Assembly (NCBI RefSeq): GCF_010093085.1
Contig: NZ_MSRC01000007.1
Span: 372,001-436,000 of the forward strand
Direction: 5' to 3'
DNA from: Bacillus sp. SKDU12
GTDB taxonomy: Bacteria > Bacillota > Bacilli > Bacillales > Bacillaceae
DNA length: 64,000 bases
The notes beneath the pieces are model-generated. The model was given only the letters and a program-made list of their open reading frames with translations, was not told the DNA's origin and searched no databases. Within the stretch, counting starts at the first letter, position 1. Every line of letters starts with the position of its first letter. A program made the translations under genes and the position numbers. Below are positions 41,318 to 51,316 of the stretch, one piece after another.

Positions 41318-41326
41318 ATGAGAAAG

Positions 41327-41356
41327 GCCCAAAACCTAATGAGTTTTGGGCTTTTT
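41327..41356. terminator. Terminator fni / ypzI
   Basis: GCCCAAAAC (41327-41335) / GTTTTGGGC (41343-41351) plus T5; also placed to end the convergent ypzI. Confidence 0.82.
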
Positions 41357-41359
41357 GTG

Positions 41360-41491
41360 TTATGATTTTCGCTTTTTAAATCTGCCGTTTTGCTCAAGAG
41401 CTGTGGCTCCGTCATAGTGAATGGAATGGTCGCGATCTGATTCGACTCTTCCTGAAGCTTTCAGTTTTTTCTCTTGTCTGTCTTTTCCCAT
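41360..41491 (-). CDS. ypzI: YpzI, very small conserved protein
   Basis: 43-residue basic, polar peptide: begins MGKDRQEKKLKASGRVESDRD and ends NGRFKKRKS. ATG 41491 is preceded by AAGGAG at 7 nt on the reverse strand. Below the size most gene finders keep, but the sequence matches my recollection of YpzI at this locus almost throughout. No function known. Convergent with fni. Confidence 0.85.
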   Translation of the reverse strand: MGKDRQEKKLKASGRVESDRDHSIHYDGATALEQNGRFKKRKS

Positions 41492-41568
41492 GATCATACT
41501 CCTTATTCTGTGATGGATTGTTTAAAACATGCGATTTTGCTCCATACTGGGGGTATGGAGGATGCAAG

Positions 41569-42168
41569 ATGGAACAATTTTATTACTATTGGTCAATGTG
41601 GTTTTTGTGGGTGCTGACAACCTTTATTTTTGAAAAGACGAAGAAACGGTATGCCGTCTCTGTCTTTATTTTGACTAATATGATTCTAAGCATACATGAC
41701 TTTACTTTATATTTTCCCCTGAATGCTGCATATCTGATGTTTTTCGTCTGCGGATGCGTTTATGCCGGGTATTTGAGAATGTACCGTATTCGTTATCTCA
41801 TGGCCTGTTTGACGCTTGTTAGTGGGTATGCGTTTGTCTATCTTTTTGCATTATATGATCCGGTTTGGTTTATCATAAAACCTGAGTGGACTGCCGTTAT
41901 CTTACTTGTGCTTTTAACAGCTTCGGTTGAAAGGACTTTCGAGAAGCAGCTTGCCTTATTTGTCTTAGGAATGTGCCAAGGCGAACTTGTGTATTCATTT
42001 GTGATTCAAAAGCTGGCCGGGGTTTTGGCCGTAGGCGGCTTTCAATGGCTGAATGCTTGTTCAGCGGGCATGATATTGCTGTTTGGCATATCTAAATATG
42101 AACAGCTTGCAAGTCAGGTTGGTCAAAAAAGCAAAAGATCAAACAAAGGAGCTACCAAAATGTCATGA
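41569..42168 (+). CDS. yphA: YphA, polytopic membrane protein
   Basis: 199 residues from ATG 41569 behind ATGGAGG. About six hydrophobic helices rich in Phe/Tyr/Trp, with a short basic C-terminal tail (GQKSKRSNKGATKMS). No motif assignable. Overlaps yphB by 4 bp (ATGAGTG region), so the yphA-yphB-ypzH set is one operon. Confidence 0.88.
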   Translation: MEQFYYYWSMWFLWVLTTFIFEKTKKRYAVSVFILTNMILSIHDFTLYFPLNAAYLMFFVCGCVYAGYLRMYRIRYLMACLTLVSGYAFVYLFALYDPVWFIIKPEWTAVILLVLLTASVERTFEKQLALFVLGMCQGELVYSFVIQKLAGVLAVGGFQWLNACSAGMILLFGISKYEQLASQVGQKSKRSNKGATKMS

Positions 42169-43058
42169 GTGATTACATCTATCCGATTATTGCCGGGGTC
42201 ATTGCCGGAGTTGCGACAAGGCTTTATATGCTGAAAACGGATTACCGCCAGTATCCGACCTATGTCCATGGAAAAGTCATTCATATCGCATTAGGGCTGA
42301 TAGCGGCTGGTTTAGGGGCCATTATTATGCCGGCGCTTTTGCAGGAGGAATTTACGGCCATTACATTTTTAACATTGGCAGCAACGCAATTTAGAGATGT
42401 CCGAAATATGGAGCGGAATACGCTGACGCAAATGGATTCGTATGAACTTGTGTCAAGGGGAAGCACATATATTGAAGGAATTGCCATTGCGTTTGAAAGC
42501 AGAAATTATATTGTGATCTTTACAGCACTTTTGACCACCTCTGCTTATTTGTTTTTGTCGATTTGGGCTGCGGTCATAACGGCTGTTGTTTGTTTTTTGC
42601 TGGCGATGAAATTTATGTCGGGCAGTGTGTTGAAGGATATTGTAGACATCAAGTACATAGAGCCTCATTTTGATGGTCCGGGCTTGTTTATTGATAATAT
42701 CTACATGATGAATATCGGGCTTTCGGAGAAACAGAAGTTGATTTTAAAGAATGGCATGGGATTTATTTTAACGCCAAAAAACTTTAATTCTGCAGCGACA
42801 ATTGCCAATCTGGGGCAGCGCCAGGCCATTTTATTTGATGTTTCCAATGTGCTCGGTGTTTATCGTGACTCAGGCGAGCCGTCTCTGACACCGATTGCAA
42901 AACGGGATTTAAATGATGGAAGAGTGGCGGTCTTTGTGCTGCCGCAAATTCACCATCCCGACACGGCTATTCAGATCATCAGTAATGTCCCCACCTTGGA
43001 AAACGCGATCAGAATGCCGGCGGAATTTATCAAAAATCAGGATAAGGTGATAGGATGA
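42165..43058 (+). CDS. yphB: YphB, YIEGIA-domain membrane protein
   Basis: 297 residues. N-terminal TM helices (about 5-20, 38-60, 115-145) contain the family signature YIEGIAIAFESR (about 105-116). The C-terminal soluble domain begins near residue 170. The family occurs in spore-forming Firmicutes, usually next to a small 'capping' subunit; here that is ypzH, overlapping by 4 bp. Function unknown. Confidence 0.85.
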   Translation: MSDYIYPIIAGVIAGVATRLYMLKTDYRQYPTYVHGKVIHIALGLIAAGLGAIIMPALLQEEFTAITFLTLAATQFRDVRNMERNTLTQMDSYELVSRGSTYIEGIAIAFESRNYIVIFTALLTTSAYLFLSIWAAVITAVVCFLLAMKFMSGSVLKDIVDIKYIEPHFDGPGLFIDNIYMMNIGLSEKQKLILKNGMGFILTPKNFNSAATIANLGQRQAILFDVSNVLGVYRDSGEPSLTPIAKRDLNDGRVAVFVLPQIHHPDTAIQIISNVPTLENAIRMPAEFIKNQDKVIG

Positions 43059-43249
43059 GTGAATCCCTCTCGAATGTCATTTTGTCTGTGATCACAACGA
43101 ACCGCAATCGGGCTGCAGGAGGAGCGCCTGTCTTTTTTTGCAATGACCATAAGGAGATGGAGCTTTTCGCTAAAAATCTTGAGGCGATCCTAGATGGAAT
43201 AGCGCACAGAATTGGTGATGATGTGTATTTGATCGTGAAACATTTTTAA
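43055..43249 (+). CDS. ypzH: YpzH, small partner (capping subunit) of YIEGIA protein
   Basis: 64-residue soluble protein that begins inside the yphB stop. The block VITTNRNRAAGGAPVFFCNDHKEMELFAKNLEAILDG is the family core. The fixed pairing with yphB suggests a two-subunit complex. No enzymatic motif. Symbol by recall. Confidence 0.82.
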   Translation: MSESLSNVILSVITTNRNRAAGGAPVFFCNDHKEMELFAKNLEAILDGIAHRIGDDVYLIVKHF

Positions 43250-43255
43250 GAATAG

Positions 43256-43283
43256 TTGTGATCCCAGTAAAAACTGATATAAT
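43256..43283 (+). promoter_or_regulatory. Promoter upstream of der
   Basis: TTGTGA (43256-43261), 16-nt spacer, TGA-TATAAT (43278-43283). A hairpin with T-rich tail lies only 10 bp downstream. Confidence 0.5.
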
Positions 43284-43292
43284 AAATGAGTT

Positions 43293-43320
43293 AAGCCCTT
43301 CCTCTGAAGGGTTTCTTTTC
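43293..43320 (+). terminator. ypzH terminator or der leader attenuator
   Basis: AAGCCCTTC-CTCT-GAAGGGTTT hairpin (9 bp) followed by CTTTTC. It sits between the TATAAT at 43278 and der. Confidence 0.65.
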
Positions 43321-43402
43321 ATAAAAGTGAATGAAATGATTTTAATAACCGGTTGAAAATTTATGTAAAAATGAAAGCGGCTGGATCGAAAGGAAGGGTA
43401 CT

Positions 43403-44713
43403 ATGGGTAAACCTGTCGTAGCCATTGTCGGGAGACCAAATGTAGGAAAATCCACAATCTTTAACCGGATTGCGGGAGAAAGAATTTCAATAGTAGAAGA
43501 TACCCCTGGTGTGACAAGGGATCGGATATACAGCTCGGCTGAATGGCTGAATTATGATTTTAATTTGATTGATACTGGCGGTATTGATATCGGTGATGAG
43601 CCATTCTTAGCGCAAATTCGCCAGCAGGCTGAAATCGCCATGGATGAAGCTGATGTCATTATCTTTATGGTGAACGGCCGTGAAGGTGTGACAGCTGCTG
43701 ATGAAGAAGTAGCGAAAATTTTGTACCGCACGAAAAAGCCTGTTGTGTTAGCAGTTAATAAACTGGATAACACAGAAATGAGAGCGAATATTTATGATTT
43801 TTATTCGCTTGGCTTTGGCGAACCATATCCAATTTCGGGTACACACGGACTCGGATTAGGAGATTTACTTGATGCCGCTGCAGAGCATTTTAAAAACATT
43901 CCTGAAACAAAATACGATGAAGAAGTGATTCAATTTTGCCTGATCGGGCGCCCGAATGTTGGGAAATCTTCACTTGTTAATGCGATGCTTGGCGAAGAGC
44001 GTGTCATTGTGAGCAACGTGGCGGGAACAACAAGAGACGCTGTTGATACGGAATTTACGTACAATCAGCAGGAATTTGTCATTGTTGATACTGCCGGTAT
44101 GCGAAAAAAAGGGAAAGTCTATGAAACGACTGAAAAGTACAGTGTGCTGCGGGCACTGAAAGCTATCGACCGCTCAGACGTTGTTGCGGTTGTGCTGGAT
44201 GGCGAAGAAGGCATTATTGAACAGGACAAGCGTATCGCCGGTTATGCACACGAAGCGGGCAAGGCCGTTGTAATCGTCGTAAACAAATGGGACGCTGTTG
44301 ATAAAGATGAAAGCACGATGAAAGAATTTGAAGAAAATATCCGTGACCATTTTCAGTTTCTTGATTATGCTCCCATTCTATTTATGTCAGCCTTAACAAC
44401 AAAACGGATTCATACGCTGATGCCTGCGATTATCAAGGCAAGTGAAAATCATTCACTTCGAGTTCAAACAAATGTCTTAAATGATGTCATCATGGATGCT
44501 GTGGCAATGAATCCGACGCCGACTCATAATGGCTCTCGCTTGAAGATTTATTATGCAACTCAAGTTTCAGTGAAGCCGCCGAGTTTCGTTGTGTTTGTAA
44601 ACGATCCGGAATTGATGCATTTTTCATACGAACGCTTTTTAGAAAATCGAATCAGAGATGCGTTTGGTTTTGAGGGGACACCAATTAAAATATTTGCAAG
44701 AGCTAGAAAATAA
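43403..44713 (+). CDS. der: Ribosome-associated GTPase Der (EngA, YphC)
   Basis: Essential tandem GTPase for 50S subunit assembly. 436 residues: G domain 1 ([14 protein letters not shown] at 10, DTPG, NKLD), G domain 2 ([14 protein letters not shown] near 183, [13 protein letters not shown]) and a C-terminal KH-like domain (about 355-436). ATG 43403 behind GGAAGG. gpsA follows in 17 bp. Confidence 0.97.
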   Translation: MGKPVVAIVGRPNVGKSTIFNRIAGERISIVEDTPGVTRDRIYSSAEWLNYDFNLIDTGGIDIGDEPFLAQIRQQAEIAMDEADVIIFMVNGREGVTAADEEVAKILYRTKKPVVLAVNKLDNTEMRANIYDFYSLGFGEPYPISGTHGLGLGDLLDAAAEHFKNIPETKYDEEVIQFCLIGRPNVGKSSLVNAMLGEERVIVSNVAGTTRDAVDTEFTYNQQEFVIVDTAGMRKKGKVYETTEKYSVLRALKAIDRSDVVAVVLDGEEGIIEQDKRIAGYAHEAGKAVVIVVNKWDAVDKDESTMKEFEENIRDHFQFLDYAPILFMSALTTKRIHTLMPAIIKASENHSLRVQTNVLNDVIMDAVAMNPTPTHNGSRLKIYYATQVSVKPPSFVVFVNDPELMHFSYERFLENRIRDAFGFEGTPIKIFARARK

Positions 44714-44730
44714 AAAGGTGTGAAGCAAAT

Positions 44731-45768
44731 ATGAAAAAAGTCACTATGCTCGGAGCGGGAAGCTGGGGGACAGCATTGGCTTTAGTGTTAGCTGATAATC
44801 ATCACGATGTAACCATGTGGGGGCACCGTGCAGATCTAATTCATCAAATCAATGACAAGCATGAAAATAAGGATTATTTGCCGAACGTTGAGCTTCCTGA
44901 AACAATTGAGGCCACAACGGATATCGGGAAAGCTGTTTCGGACGCAGATTTCATTATCGTGGCGGTCCCGACAAAAGCAATTCGGGAAGTGCTGAGGCAG
45001 GCTGTGCCTTTTATAACGAAAAAGACAGTTTTTGTTCATGTCAGCAAGGGAATAGAGCCGGATTCGCTTTTGCGGATTTCTGAGATTATCGAAAGCGAGC
45101 TCCCGGCTGATATCAACAAAGATGTTGTTGTCCTTTCGGGACCGAGCCATGCGGAAGAAGTGGGGCTGCGGCACCCGACGACCGTTACTTCTTCTTCAAA
45201 GAGCATGCGGGCAGCGGAAGAGGTGCAGGATTTATTTATTAACCACAATTTTCGGGTGTACACAAACCCTGACATTATCGGTGTTGAAATCGGAGGGGCT
45301 TTAAAAAATATCATTGCCCTTGCCGCAGGAATCACAGACGGTTTAGGCTATGGTGACAATGCCAAAGCTGCGCTGATTACACGCGGACTTGCCGAAATTG
45401 CGCGACTCGGAACGAAAATGGGCGGAAATCCGCTGACATTTTCTGGGTTGACGGGTGTGGGCGATTTGATTGTGACGTGCACGAGTGTACATTCCAGAAA
45501 CTGGCGTGCCGGCAATCTGCTCGGAAAAGGATATAAGCTTGAAGCCGTTCTGGAAGAGATGGGGATGGTGGTCGAAGGAGTCCGTACAACAAAAGCGGCT
45601 TACCAGCTTTCGAAAAAATATGATGTGAAAATGCCAATTACAGAGGCACTTCATCAAGTTCTATTTACCGGACAAAAAGTGGAAACAGCTGTTGAATCTT
45701 TAATGGCGAGAGGGAAAACTCACGAGATGGAAGATCTTGTTAACACGTTTGAAAATCAAGTGAAGTAA
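44731..45768 (+). CDS. gpsA: Glycerol-3-phosphate dehydrogenase [NAD(P)+]
   Basis: Makes sn-glycerol 3-phosphate from DHAP for phospholipids. 345 residues: N-terminal Rossmann motif [11 protein letters not shown] (7-17), [21 protein letters not shown], catalytic Lys region [28 protein letters not shown]. Follows der closely. Confidence 0.97.
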   Translation: MKKVTMLGAGSWGTALALVLADNHHDVTMWGHRADLIHQINDKHENKDYLPNVELPETIEATTDIGKAVSDADFIIVAVPTKAIREVLRQAVPFITKKTVFVHVSKGIEPDSLLRISEIIESELPADINKDVVVLSGPSHAEEVGLRHPTTVTSSSKSMRAAEEVQDLFINHNFRVYTNPDIIGVEIGGALKNIIALAAGITDGLGYGDNAKAALITRGLAEIARLGTKMGGNPLTFSGLTGVGDLIVTCTSVHSRNWRAGNLLGKGYKLEAVLEEMGMVVEGVRTTKAAYQLSKKYDVKMPITEALHQVLFTGQKVETAVESLMARGKTHEMEDLVNTFENQVK

Positions 45769-46112
45769 AAGTGTCAATCATATAAAAAACGCATATCTTA
45801 ATTGAACGAAAGCCCGAAAAAAACCGAAGAACACCCAAGTCTAGGGAGCTCCTGAAACATTTTGCCGATTTAGGCAATAGAGGATGCATCTGTATGGCAA
45901 GTCGCATACTATAGCATCGAAGTCCAAGAGAGTGTTTCTTAAACGTGCAGGTGTATATAGTCAAGTTGGCTGAAGCGAAGGCCCCCCTCTTTGCTTCAGT
46001 TTTTTTGTTCTATCAAAGGATGGAAAATCTGGTTGATCTTTTCCGGCGCTGTATATTAAAATTTAAATATAACGCTTACACCAACATTATACATATCGGG
46101 GAGGCGCACTTA
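45769..46112. other. 344-bp non-coding gap with strong hairpin, gpsA-yphE
   Basis: No frame here looks like a protein. 45970-46007 is a 12-bp stem CTGAAGCGAAGG / TCTTTGCTTCAG (two G-U pairs) with a C6 loop and T8 tail, a very strong intrinsic terminator 200 bp past gpsA. Upstream of it are small stem-loops such as TTGCC-GATTTA-GGCAA near 45865. It may be the gpsA 3' region or an independent small RNA. Confidence 0.55.
45970..46007 (+). terminator. Strong intrinsic terminator after gpsA
   Basis: 12-bp stem, six-C loop, T8 tail. Arms at 45970-45981 and 45988-45999. Confidence 0.88.
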
Positions 46113-46316
46113 TTGAGTCTGGCATTGATGAAAATGTGGTTTGCACTTGGGTCCATGGGTCTGATGTTTTTGGCTGTGGTTTCCATCTATTTGAGCCGAT
46201 TTAAGTTTCAAAACCGTTATTTGAAGATTGCGGTTTCATCGTTCGCTTACATGTGTATGCTCATATCTGGAATCATTGTATTTGTCGTGGTATTCAGCGG
46301 TCCTGTCAATGAATAA
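46113..46316 (+). CDS. yphE: YphE, small membrane protein
   Basis: 67 residues from TTG 46113 behind GGGGAGGCG. Two TM helices (about 8-26 and 42-62). The frame is open further upstream, but that part lies across the terminator and is unlike protein. Identity by recall of YphE; no function known. 21 bp before yphF. Confidence 0.8.
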   Translation: MSLALMKMWFALGSMGLMFLAVVSIYLSRFKFQNRYLKIAVSSFAYMCMLISGIIVFVVVFSGPVNE

Positions 46317-46337
46317 AGCTGTAAAAGGAAGTGCTGT

Positions 46338-47066
46338 ATGGGTAAACTGAAGTGCGCTATGATTGTTGCGGCAGTCGTGTTTTTATCAGGCTGTTTATAT
46401 CCAAATGAGCGGAAAAGCAGTGTGCATGCCGTTCCTTATCAGGACCAGTTAAAGCAGGTTCAGTCTGCTGTTGATGAATTTCAAAAGGCAAATAAAGGGC
46501 TGCTTCCCATTCAAACAAAAGATATGTCAACACCGCTATATCAAAAGTATCCGATAGACTTCAACCGCTTAGCACCGAGATATATGGCCGAACCCCCGAG
46601 CACCGCATATGAAAGCGGGGGAGACTATCAATACGTGCTTGTTGACGTAGAGAACAATCCGACTGTTAAATTAATCGATCTAAAGATGGCTGAAACAATC
46701 CGTGACGTAAAGTTGCGTGTTCAAATGTATCGCCAGAAGCATCGATATCCGCCCTACAAGGATGTGTTGTCGCGTGATTTATTTACACTTGATGAAAAAA
46801 AGCTGGGAGATGGAAGCTCTCTTACAGTGGCAAGCCCAATCTCAGGAAATTCTTTGCCGCTTATGATTAGCGGAGACGGAGAAATATATGCCGATTACCG
46901 GACTGAGCTGGCTTCTTGCCTCAAAAAAAGCAAAAAAACATTTAAACCCGGGGCTGAAATCCAGGATATGATTTGGCAAGAAACACCCTTTGTCCCCGTA
47001 TTTTCTGTGAAATATACGGTAAATGACAAACAGGAACCTGTTTTTTTAGAAAATGATATAAAATAG
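46338..47066 (+). CDS. yphF: YphF, lipoprotein
   Basis: 242 residues with a lipoprotein signal peptide ending LSGC (lipid-modified Cys19). The rest is hydrophilic with a repeated pattern of [21 protein letters not shown] and [19 protein letters not shown], suggesting two related domains. Lies directly before spoIVA, but a terminator separates them. Function unknown. Confidence 0.87.
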   Translation: MGKLKCAMIVAAVVFLSGCLYPNERKSSVHAVPYQDQLKQVQSAVDEFQKANKGLLPIQTKDMSTPLYQKYPIDFNRLAPRYMAEPPSTAYESGGDYQYVLVDVENNPTVKLIDLKMAETIRDVKLRVQMYRQKHRYPPYKDVLSRDLFTLDEKKLGDGSSLTVASPISGNSLPLMISGDGEIYADYRTELASCLKKSKKTFKPGAEIQDMIWQETPFVPVFSVKYTVNDKQEPVFLENDIK

Positions 47067-47073
47067 GAATGAA

Positions 47074-47113
47074 CCTTTCTCCCGTGCATACAAATAGGGA
47101 GAAAGGTTTTTTT
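47074..47113 (+). terminator. yphF terminator
   Basis: CCTTTCTCCC (47074-47083) / GGGAGAAAGG (47097-47106), 10-bp perfect stem, T7. Confidence 0.9.
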
Positions 47114-47153
47114 ATACTTTAATAGATTGAGGATGGGAAATTTTCTAAAGATG

Positions 47154-47183
47154 TCATATTGAAATAGGACAACGTCATACACA
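47154..47183 (+). promoter_or_regulatory. sigma-E promoter of spoIVA
   Basis: TCATATT (47154-47160) and CATACACA (47176-47183), 15 nt apart, match the sigma-E -35/-10. spoIVA is a classic mother-cell sigma-E gene. Confidence 0.7.
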
Positions 47184-47254
47184 TATAGTGTCCTGTGTTT
47201 GAGTGAAAGAGCTTAATAAAATTGAGAAGGATAGGAAGTCCGGGAGGGGATCAC

Positions 47255-48733
47255 TTGGAAAAGGTCGATATTTTCAAGGATATCGCTGAACGAACAGGAG
47301 GCGATATATACTTAGGAGTCGTAGGTGCTGTCCGTACAGGGAAATCCACGTTCATTAAAAAATTTATGGAGCTTGTGGTGCTCCCGAATATCAGTAACGA
47401 AGCAGACCGGGCCCGCGCGCAGGATGAACTGCCGCAGAGCGCGGCCGGCAAAACGATTATGACTACAGAGCCTAAATTTGTTCCGAATCAGGCGATGTCT
47501 GTTCATGTGTCAGACGGACTCGATGTCAATATAAGATTAGTAGATTGTGTAGGGTACACAGTGCCCGGCGCAAAAGGATATGAAGATGAAAACGGGCCGC
47601 GGATGATCAACACGCCTTGGTACGAAGAACCGATCCCATTTCATGAGGCTGCTGAAATCGGCACACGAAAAGTCATTCAAGAACATTCGACCATCGGAGT
47701 TGTCATTACGACTGACGGCACCATTGGAGATATTCCGAGGAGTGACTATATAGAGGCTGAAGAAAGAGTCATTGAAGAGCTGAAAGAGGTAGGCAAACCT
47801 TTTATTATGGTTATCAACTCAGTCAGGCCTTATCACCCGGAAACAGAAGCGATGCGCCAAGATTTAAGCGAAAAGTATGATATCCCGGTATTGGCAATGA
47901 GCGTGGAAAGCATGCGGGAAACAGATGTGCTGAGTGTGCTCAGAGAGGCTCTGTATGAGTTTCCAGTGCTTGAAGTGAATGTCAACCTTCCAAGCTGGGT
48001 AATGGTATTGAAAGAAAACCATTGGCTGCGTGAAAGCTATCAGGAATCCGTAAAGGAAACGGTTAAGGATATTAAGCGTCTCCGGGACGTAGACAGGGTT
48101 GTCGGCCAATTCAGCGAGTTTGAGTTTATTGAAAGTGCCGGATTAGCCGGGATTGAACTGGGCCAAGGGGTGGCTGAAATTGATTTGTACGCGCCGGATC
48201 ATCTATACGATCAAATCCTAAAAGAAGTGGTGGGCGTTGAAATCAGAGGCAGAGACCATCTGCTTGAGCTTATGCAGGACTTTTCTCATGCGAAAACAGA
48301 ATATGATCAAGTATCCGATGCTTTAAAAATGGTCAAACAGACGGGGTACGGCATTGCAGCGCCTGCTTTAACTGATATGAGTCTCGATGAGCCGGAAATT
48401 ATACGGCAGGGTTCGCGATTCGGTGTAAGGCTGAAAGCTGTCGCTCCGTCAATCCATATGATCAAAGTCGACGTCGAAAGCGAATTCGCGCCGATCATCG
48501 GAACGGAAAAACAAAGCGAAGAGCTTGTGCGCTATTTAATGCAGGACTTTGAGGATGATCCGCTATCCATCTGGAACTCAGATATCTTTGGAAGATCACT
48601 GAGCTCAATTGTGAGAGAAGGGATCCAGGCAAAGCTGTCGTTAATGCCTGAAAACGCACGGTACAAATTAAAAGAAACATTAGAAAGAATTATAAACGAA
48701 GGATCAGGCGGATTAATCGCCATCATTCTGTAA
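47255..48733 (+). CDS. spoIVA: Spore coat morphogenetic ATPase SpoIVA
   Basis: Polymerises on the forespore surface in an ATP-driven way to form the coat basement layer; recruited by SpoVM. 492 residues from TTG 47255 behind GGGAGGGG. Walker A is GAVRTGKS (24-31), Walker B-like LVDCVGYTVPG near 94-104. The extreme C-terminus (GSGGLIAIIL), which contacts SpoVM, is intact. Very close to the 168 protein as recalled. Confidence 0.97.
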   Translation: MEKVDIFKDIAERTGGDIYLGVVGAVRTGKSTFIKKFMELVVLPNISNEADRARAQDELPQSAAGKTIMTTEPKFVPNQAMSVHVSDGLDVNIRLVDCVGYTVPGAKGYEDENGPRMINTPWYEEPIPFHEAAEIGTRKVIQEHSTIGVVITTDGTIGDIPRSDYIEAEERVIEELKEVGKPFIMVINSVRPYHPETEAMRQDLSEKYDIPVLAMSVESMRETDVLSVLREALYEFPVLEVNVNLPSWVMVLKENHWLRESYQESVKETVKDIKRLRDVDRVVGQFSEFEFIESAGLAGIELGQGVAEIDLYAPDHLYDQILKEVVGVEIRGRDHLLELMQDFSHAKTEYDQVSDALKMVKQTGYGIAAPALTDMSLDEPEIIRQGSRFGVRLKAVAPSIHMIKVDVESEFAPIIGTEKQSEELVRYLMQDFEDDPLSIWNSDIFGRSLSSIVREGIQAKLSLMPENARYKLKETLERIINEGSGGLIAIIL

Positions 48734-48741
48734 TACCGAAG

Positions 48742-48772
48742 GACCTCTTTATAGAATAGGAGGTCTTTTTTT
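48742..48772 (+). terminator. spoIVA terminator
   Basis: GACCTC / GAGGTC stem and T7. Confidence 0.75.
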
Positions 48773-48859
48773 CTTTGTTCTTATTAATGGAAAAGGAACA
48801 AAGAATAGGATGAAAAAAGGAAAAAAAGGAATATTTGTTCGGCAAATCACGTTAAATCC

Positions 48860-48889
48860 TTGACGAGCAAGGGATTGACGCTTTAAAAT
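48860..48889 (+). promoter_or_regulatory. Candidate hbs promoter
   Basis: TTGACG (48860-48865), 18-nt spacer, TAAAAT (48884-48889). A second TTGACG is at 48875. hbs is known to have two promoters and a long untranslated leader, which accounts for the gene-free stretch 48773-49105. Confidence 0.5.
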
Positions 48890-49105
48890 GCTTGATATGG
48901 CTTTTTATATGTGTTACTCTACATACAGAAATTCTTCACTTTGTTGGACAAACATTCCTCAAAGTGCAGTTTTTCTTAAAAAGCCGTTTAATTGTCTTTC
49001 TTGCCTGCTCTGATTTTTTCTGGGACAGGTTTAGAATCAGACTGAACTGTGAAGAAATGATAATAAACGAACTGACTGTATTCCTTTTGGGAGGAGGTGA
49101 AAGGC

Positions 49106-49384
49106 ATGAACAAAACAGAACTTATCAATGCGGTTGCAGAAGCAAGCGAATTGTCTAAAAAAGACGCTACAAAAGCAGTTGACTCTGTTTTTGATACGAT
49201 CTTAGATGCACTTAAAAACGGTGATAAAATTCAACTGATCGGTTTTGGTAACTTTGAGGTGCGTGAACGTTCTGCACGTAAAGGACGCAACCCTCAAACA
49301 GGTGAAGAAATCGAAATTCCAGCAAGCAAAGTACCTGCGTTCAAACCAGGTAAAGCGCTTAAAGATGCAGTTGCCGGAAAATAA
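49106..49384 (+). CDS. hbs: DNA-binding protein HBsu (HU)
   Basis: Essential histone-like protein. 92 residues from ATG 49106 behind the very strong GGGAGGAGGTG. Full HU fold: [43 protein letters not shown] with the DNA-binding beta arm, ending [12 protein letters not shown]. Appears identical to the 168 protein as I recall it. Confidence 0.98.
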   Translation: MNKTELINAVAEASELSKKDATKAVDSVFDTILDALKNGDKIQLIGFGNFEVRERSARKGRNPQTGEEIEIPASKVPAFKPGKALKDAVAGK

Positions 49385-49440
49385 TTGTGAATATAGATCG
49401 TGTATGCATCTAGCTTACATACACTTTATTTCTTCACAGA

Positions 49441-49470
49441 AAAGCCCCTTTCTAAGGGGCTTTTCATATT
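49441..49470 (+). terminator. hbs terminator
   Basis: AAAAGCCCCTT-TCT-AAGGGGCTTTT, 11-bp perfect stem. Confidence 0.88.
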
Positions 49471-49570
49471 TCAAGAGCATAGGAGTCCTGACAGGCATTC
49501 GCTTTGCTTTTAGCGGGGCATGTGTGCTAGAATCGAAATTAAATGTATTCATTGGTGGAGGACATAGAAC

Positions 49571-50143
49571 ATGAAAGAAGTTAATAAAGAGCAAATCGAA
49601 CAAGCTGTTCGTCAAATTTTAGAAGCAATCGGGGAAGACCCGAATAGAGAAGGCCTTCTTGATACGCCGAAAAGAGTCGCAAAGATGTACGCTGAAGTAT
49701 TCTCCGGCTTAAATGAAGATCCAAAAGAACATTTCCAGACTATCTTCGGTGAAAACCATGAGGAGCTTGTTCTTGTAAAAGATATCGCGTTTCATTCTAT
49801 GTGTGAGCATCACCTTGTCCCCTTTTATGGAAAAGCACACGTTGCATATATACCGCGAGGCGGAAAGGTCACAGGACTCAGCAAACTGGCACGCGCTGTT
49901 GAAGCAGTTGCAAAGCGTCCGCAGCTTCAAGAGCGTATCACGTCTACAATTGCGGAAAGCATCGTAGAAACGCTTGATCCGCATGGCGTAATGGTAGTGG
50001 TTGAAGCAGAGCACATGTGCATGACAATGCGCGGTGTCAGAAAACCAGGTGCAAAAACTGTCACTTCAGCAGTAAGAGGCATTTTTAAAGATGATGCCGC
50101 TGCCCGTTCTGAAGTATTGGAACATATTAAACGCCACGACTAA
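49571..50143 (+). CDS. folE: GTP cyclohydrolase I (FolE, MtrA)
   Basis: First step of tetrahydrofolate synthesis. 190 residues: zinc ligands in [20 protein letters not shown] (Cys and two His) and [11 protein letters not shown] (Cys). ATG 49571 after GGTGGAGG. Historically mtrA because it forms the mtr operon with mtrB. Confidence 0.96.
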   Translation: MKEVNKEQIEQAVRQILEAIGEDPNREGLLDTPKRVAKMYAEVFSGLNEDPKEHFQTIFGENHEELVLVKDIAFHSMCEHHLVPFYGKAHVAYIPRGGKVTGLSKLARAVEAVAKRPQLQERITSTIAESIVETLDPHGVMVVVEAEHMCMTMRGVRKPGAKTVTSAVRGIFKDDAAARSEVLEHIKRHD

Positions 50144-50164
50144 TAAAGATAGAGGGTGCTATAA

Positions 50165-50392
50165 ATGAACGAAAAGCATTCAAGTGATTTTGTCGTCATT
50201 AAAGCGGTGGAGGACGGAGTGAATGTGATCGGCCTGACAAGAGGAACAGACACAAAGTTTCATCATTCCGAAAAACTCGATAAGGGAGAAGTAATCATTG
50301 CTCAGTTCACAGAGCATACTTCTGCTATTAAAATCAGAGGAGAGGCTCTCATTCAAACCGCATACGGAGAAATGAAAAGCGAAAAAAAATAA
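50165..50392 (+). CDS. mtrB: TRAP, tryptophan-activated RNA-binding attenuation protein
   Basis: 75-residue subunit of the 11-mer ring that, with tryptophan bound, wraps GAG/UAG repeats in trp RNAs. Sequence from [19 protein letters not shown] includes the RNA-contact Lys/Arg residues ([21 protein letters not shown]) and tryptophan-pocket threonines ([16 protein letters not shown]). Its target leader is in this window at 57316-57510. Confidence 0.97.
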   Translation: MNEKHSSDFVVIKAVEDGVNVIGLTRGTDTKFHHSEKLDKGEVIIAQFTEHTSAIKIRGEALIQTAYGEMKSEKK

Positions 50393-50395
50393 GCT

Positions 50396-50462
50396 GGCTG
50401 TCCCCGCTGTTAAATGCAAATGTTCGCAAACAGCGGGAGGATACAGCCAATTTCTTTTTTTT
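50396..50462 (+). terminator. mtr operon terminator
   Basis: Long hairpin: GGCTGT / ACAGCC outer and CCGCTGTT / AACAGCGG inner stem, then TTTCTTTTTTTT. Confidence 0.8.
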
Positions 50463-50519
50463 ATGCTATAATGATACCTGCGTAAGTGAATGAAAAGATA
50501 ATACTCATACATAGATTAA

Positions 50520-51311
<792 letters not shown>

Positions 51312-51316
51312 GCCAT

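Noticed and set aside
45850-45880. TGAAAC near 45854 as an ECF promoter
   Set aside because: No CGTC/CGAC-like -10 occurs 16-17 nt downstream.
45740-45964. 74-codon reverse frame in the gap after gpsA
   Set aside because: Composition is unlike a Bacillus protein, it has no ribosome site and it overlaps the end of gpsA.
48892-49158. 88-codon frame in the hbs leader
   Set aside because: Runs out of frame into hbs, lacks a ribosome site and lies in the known long hbs leader.
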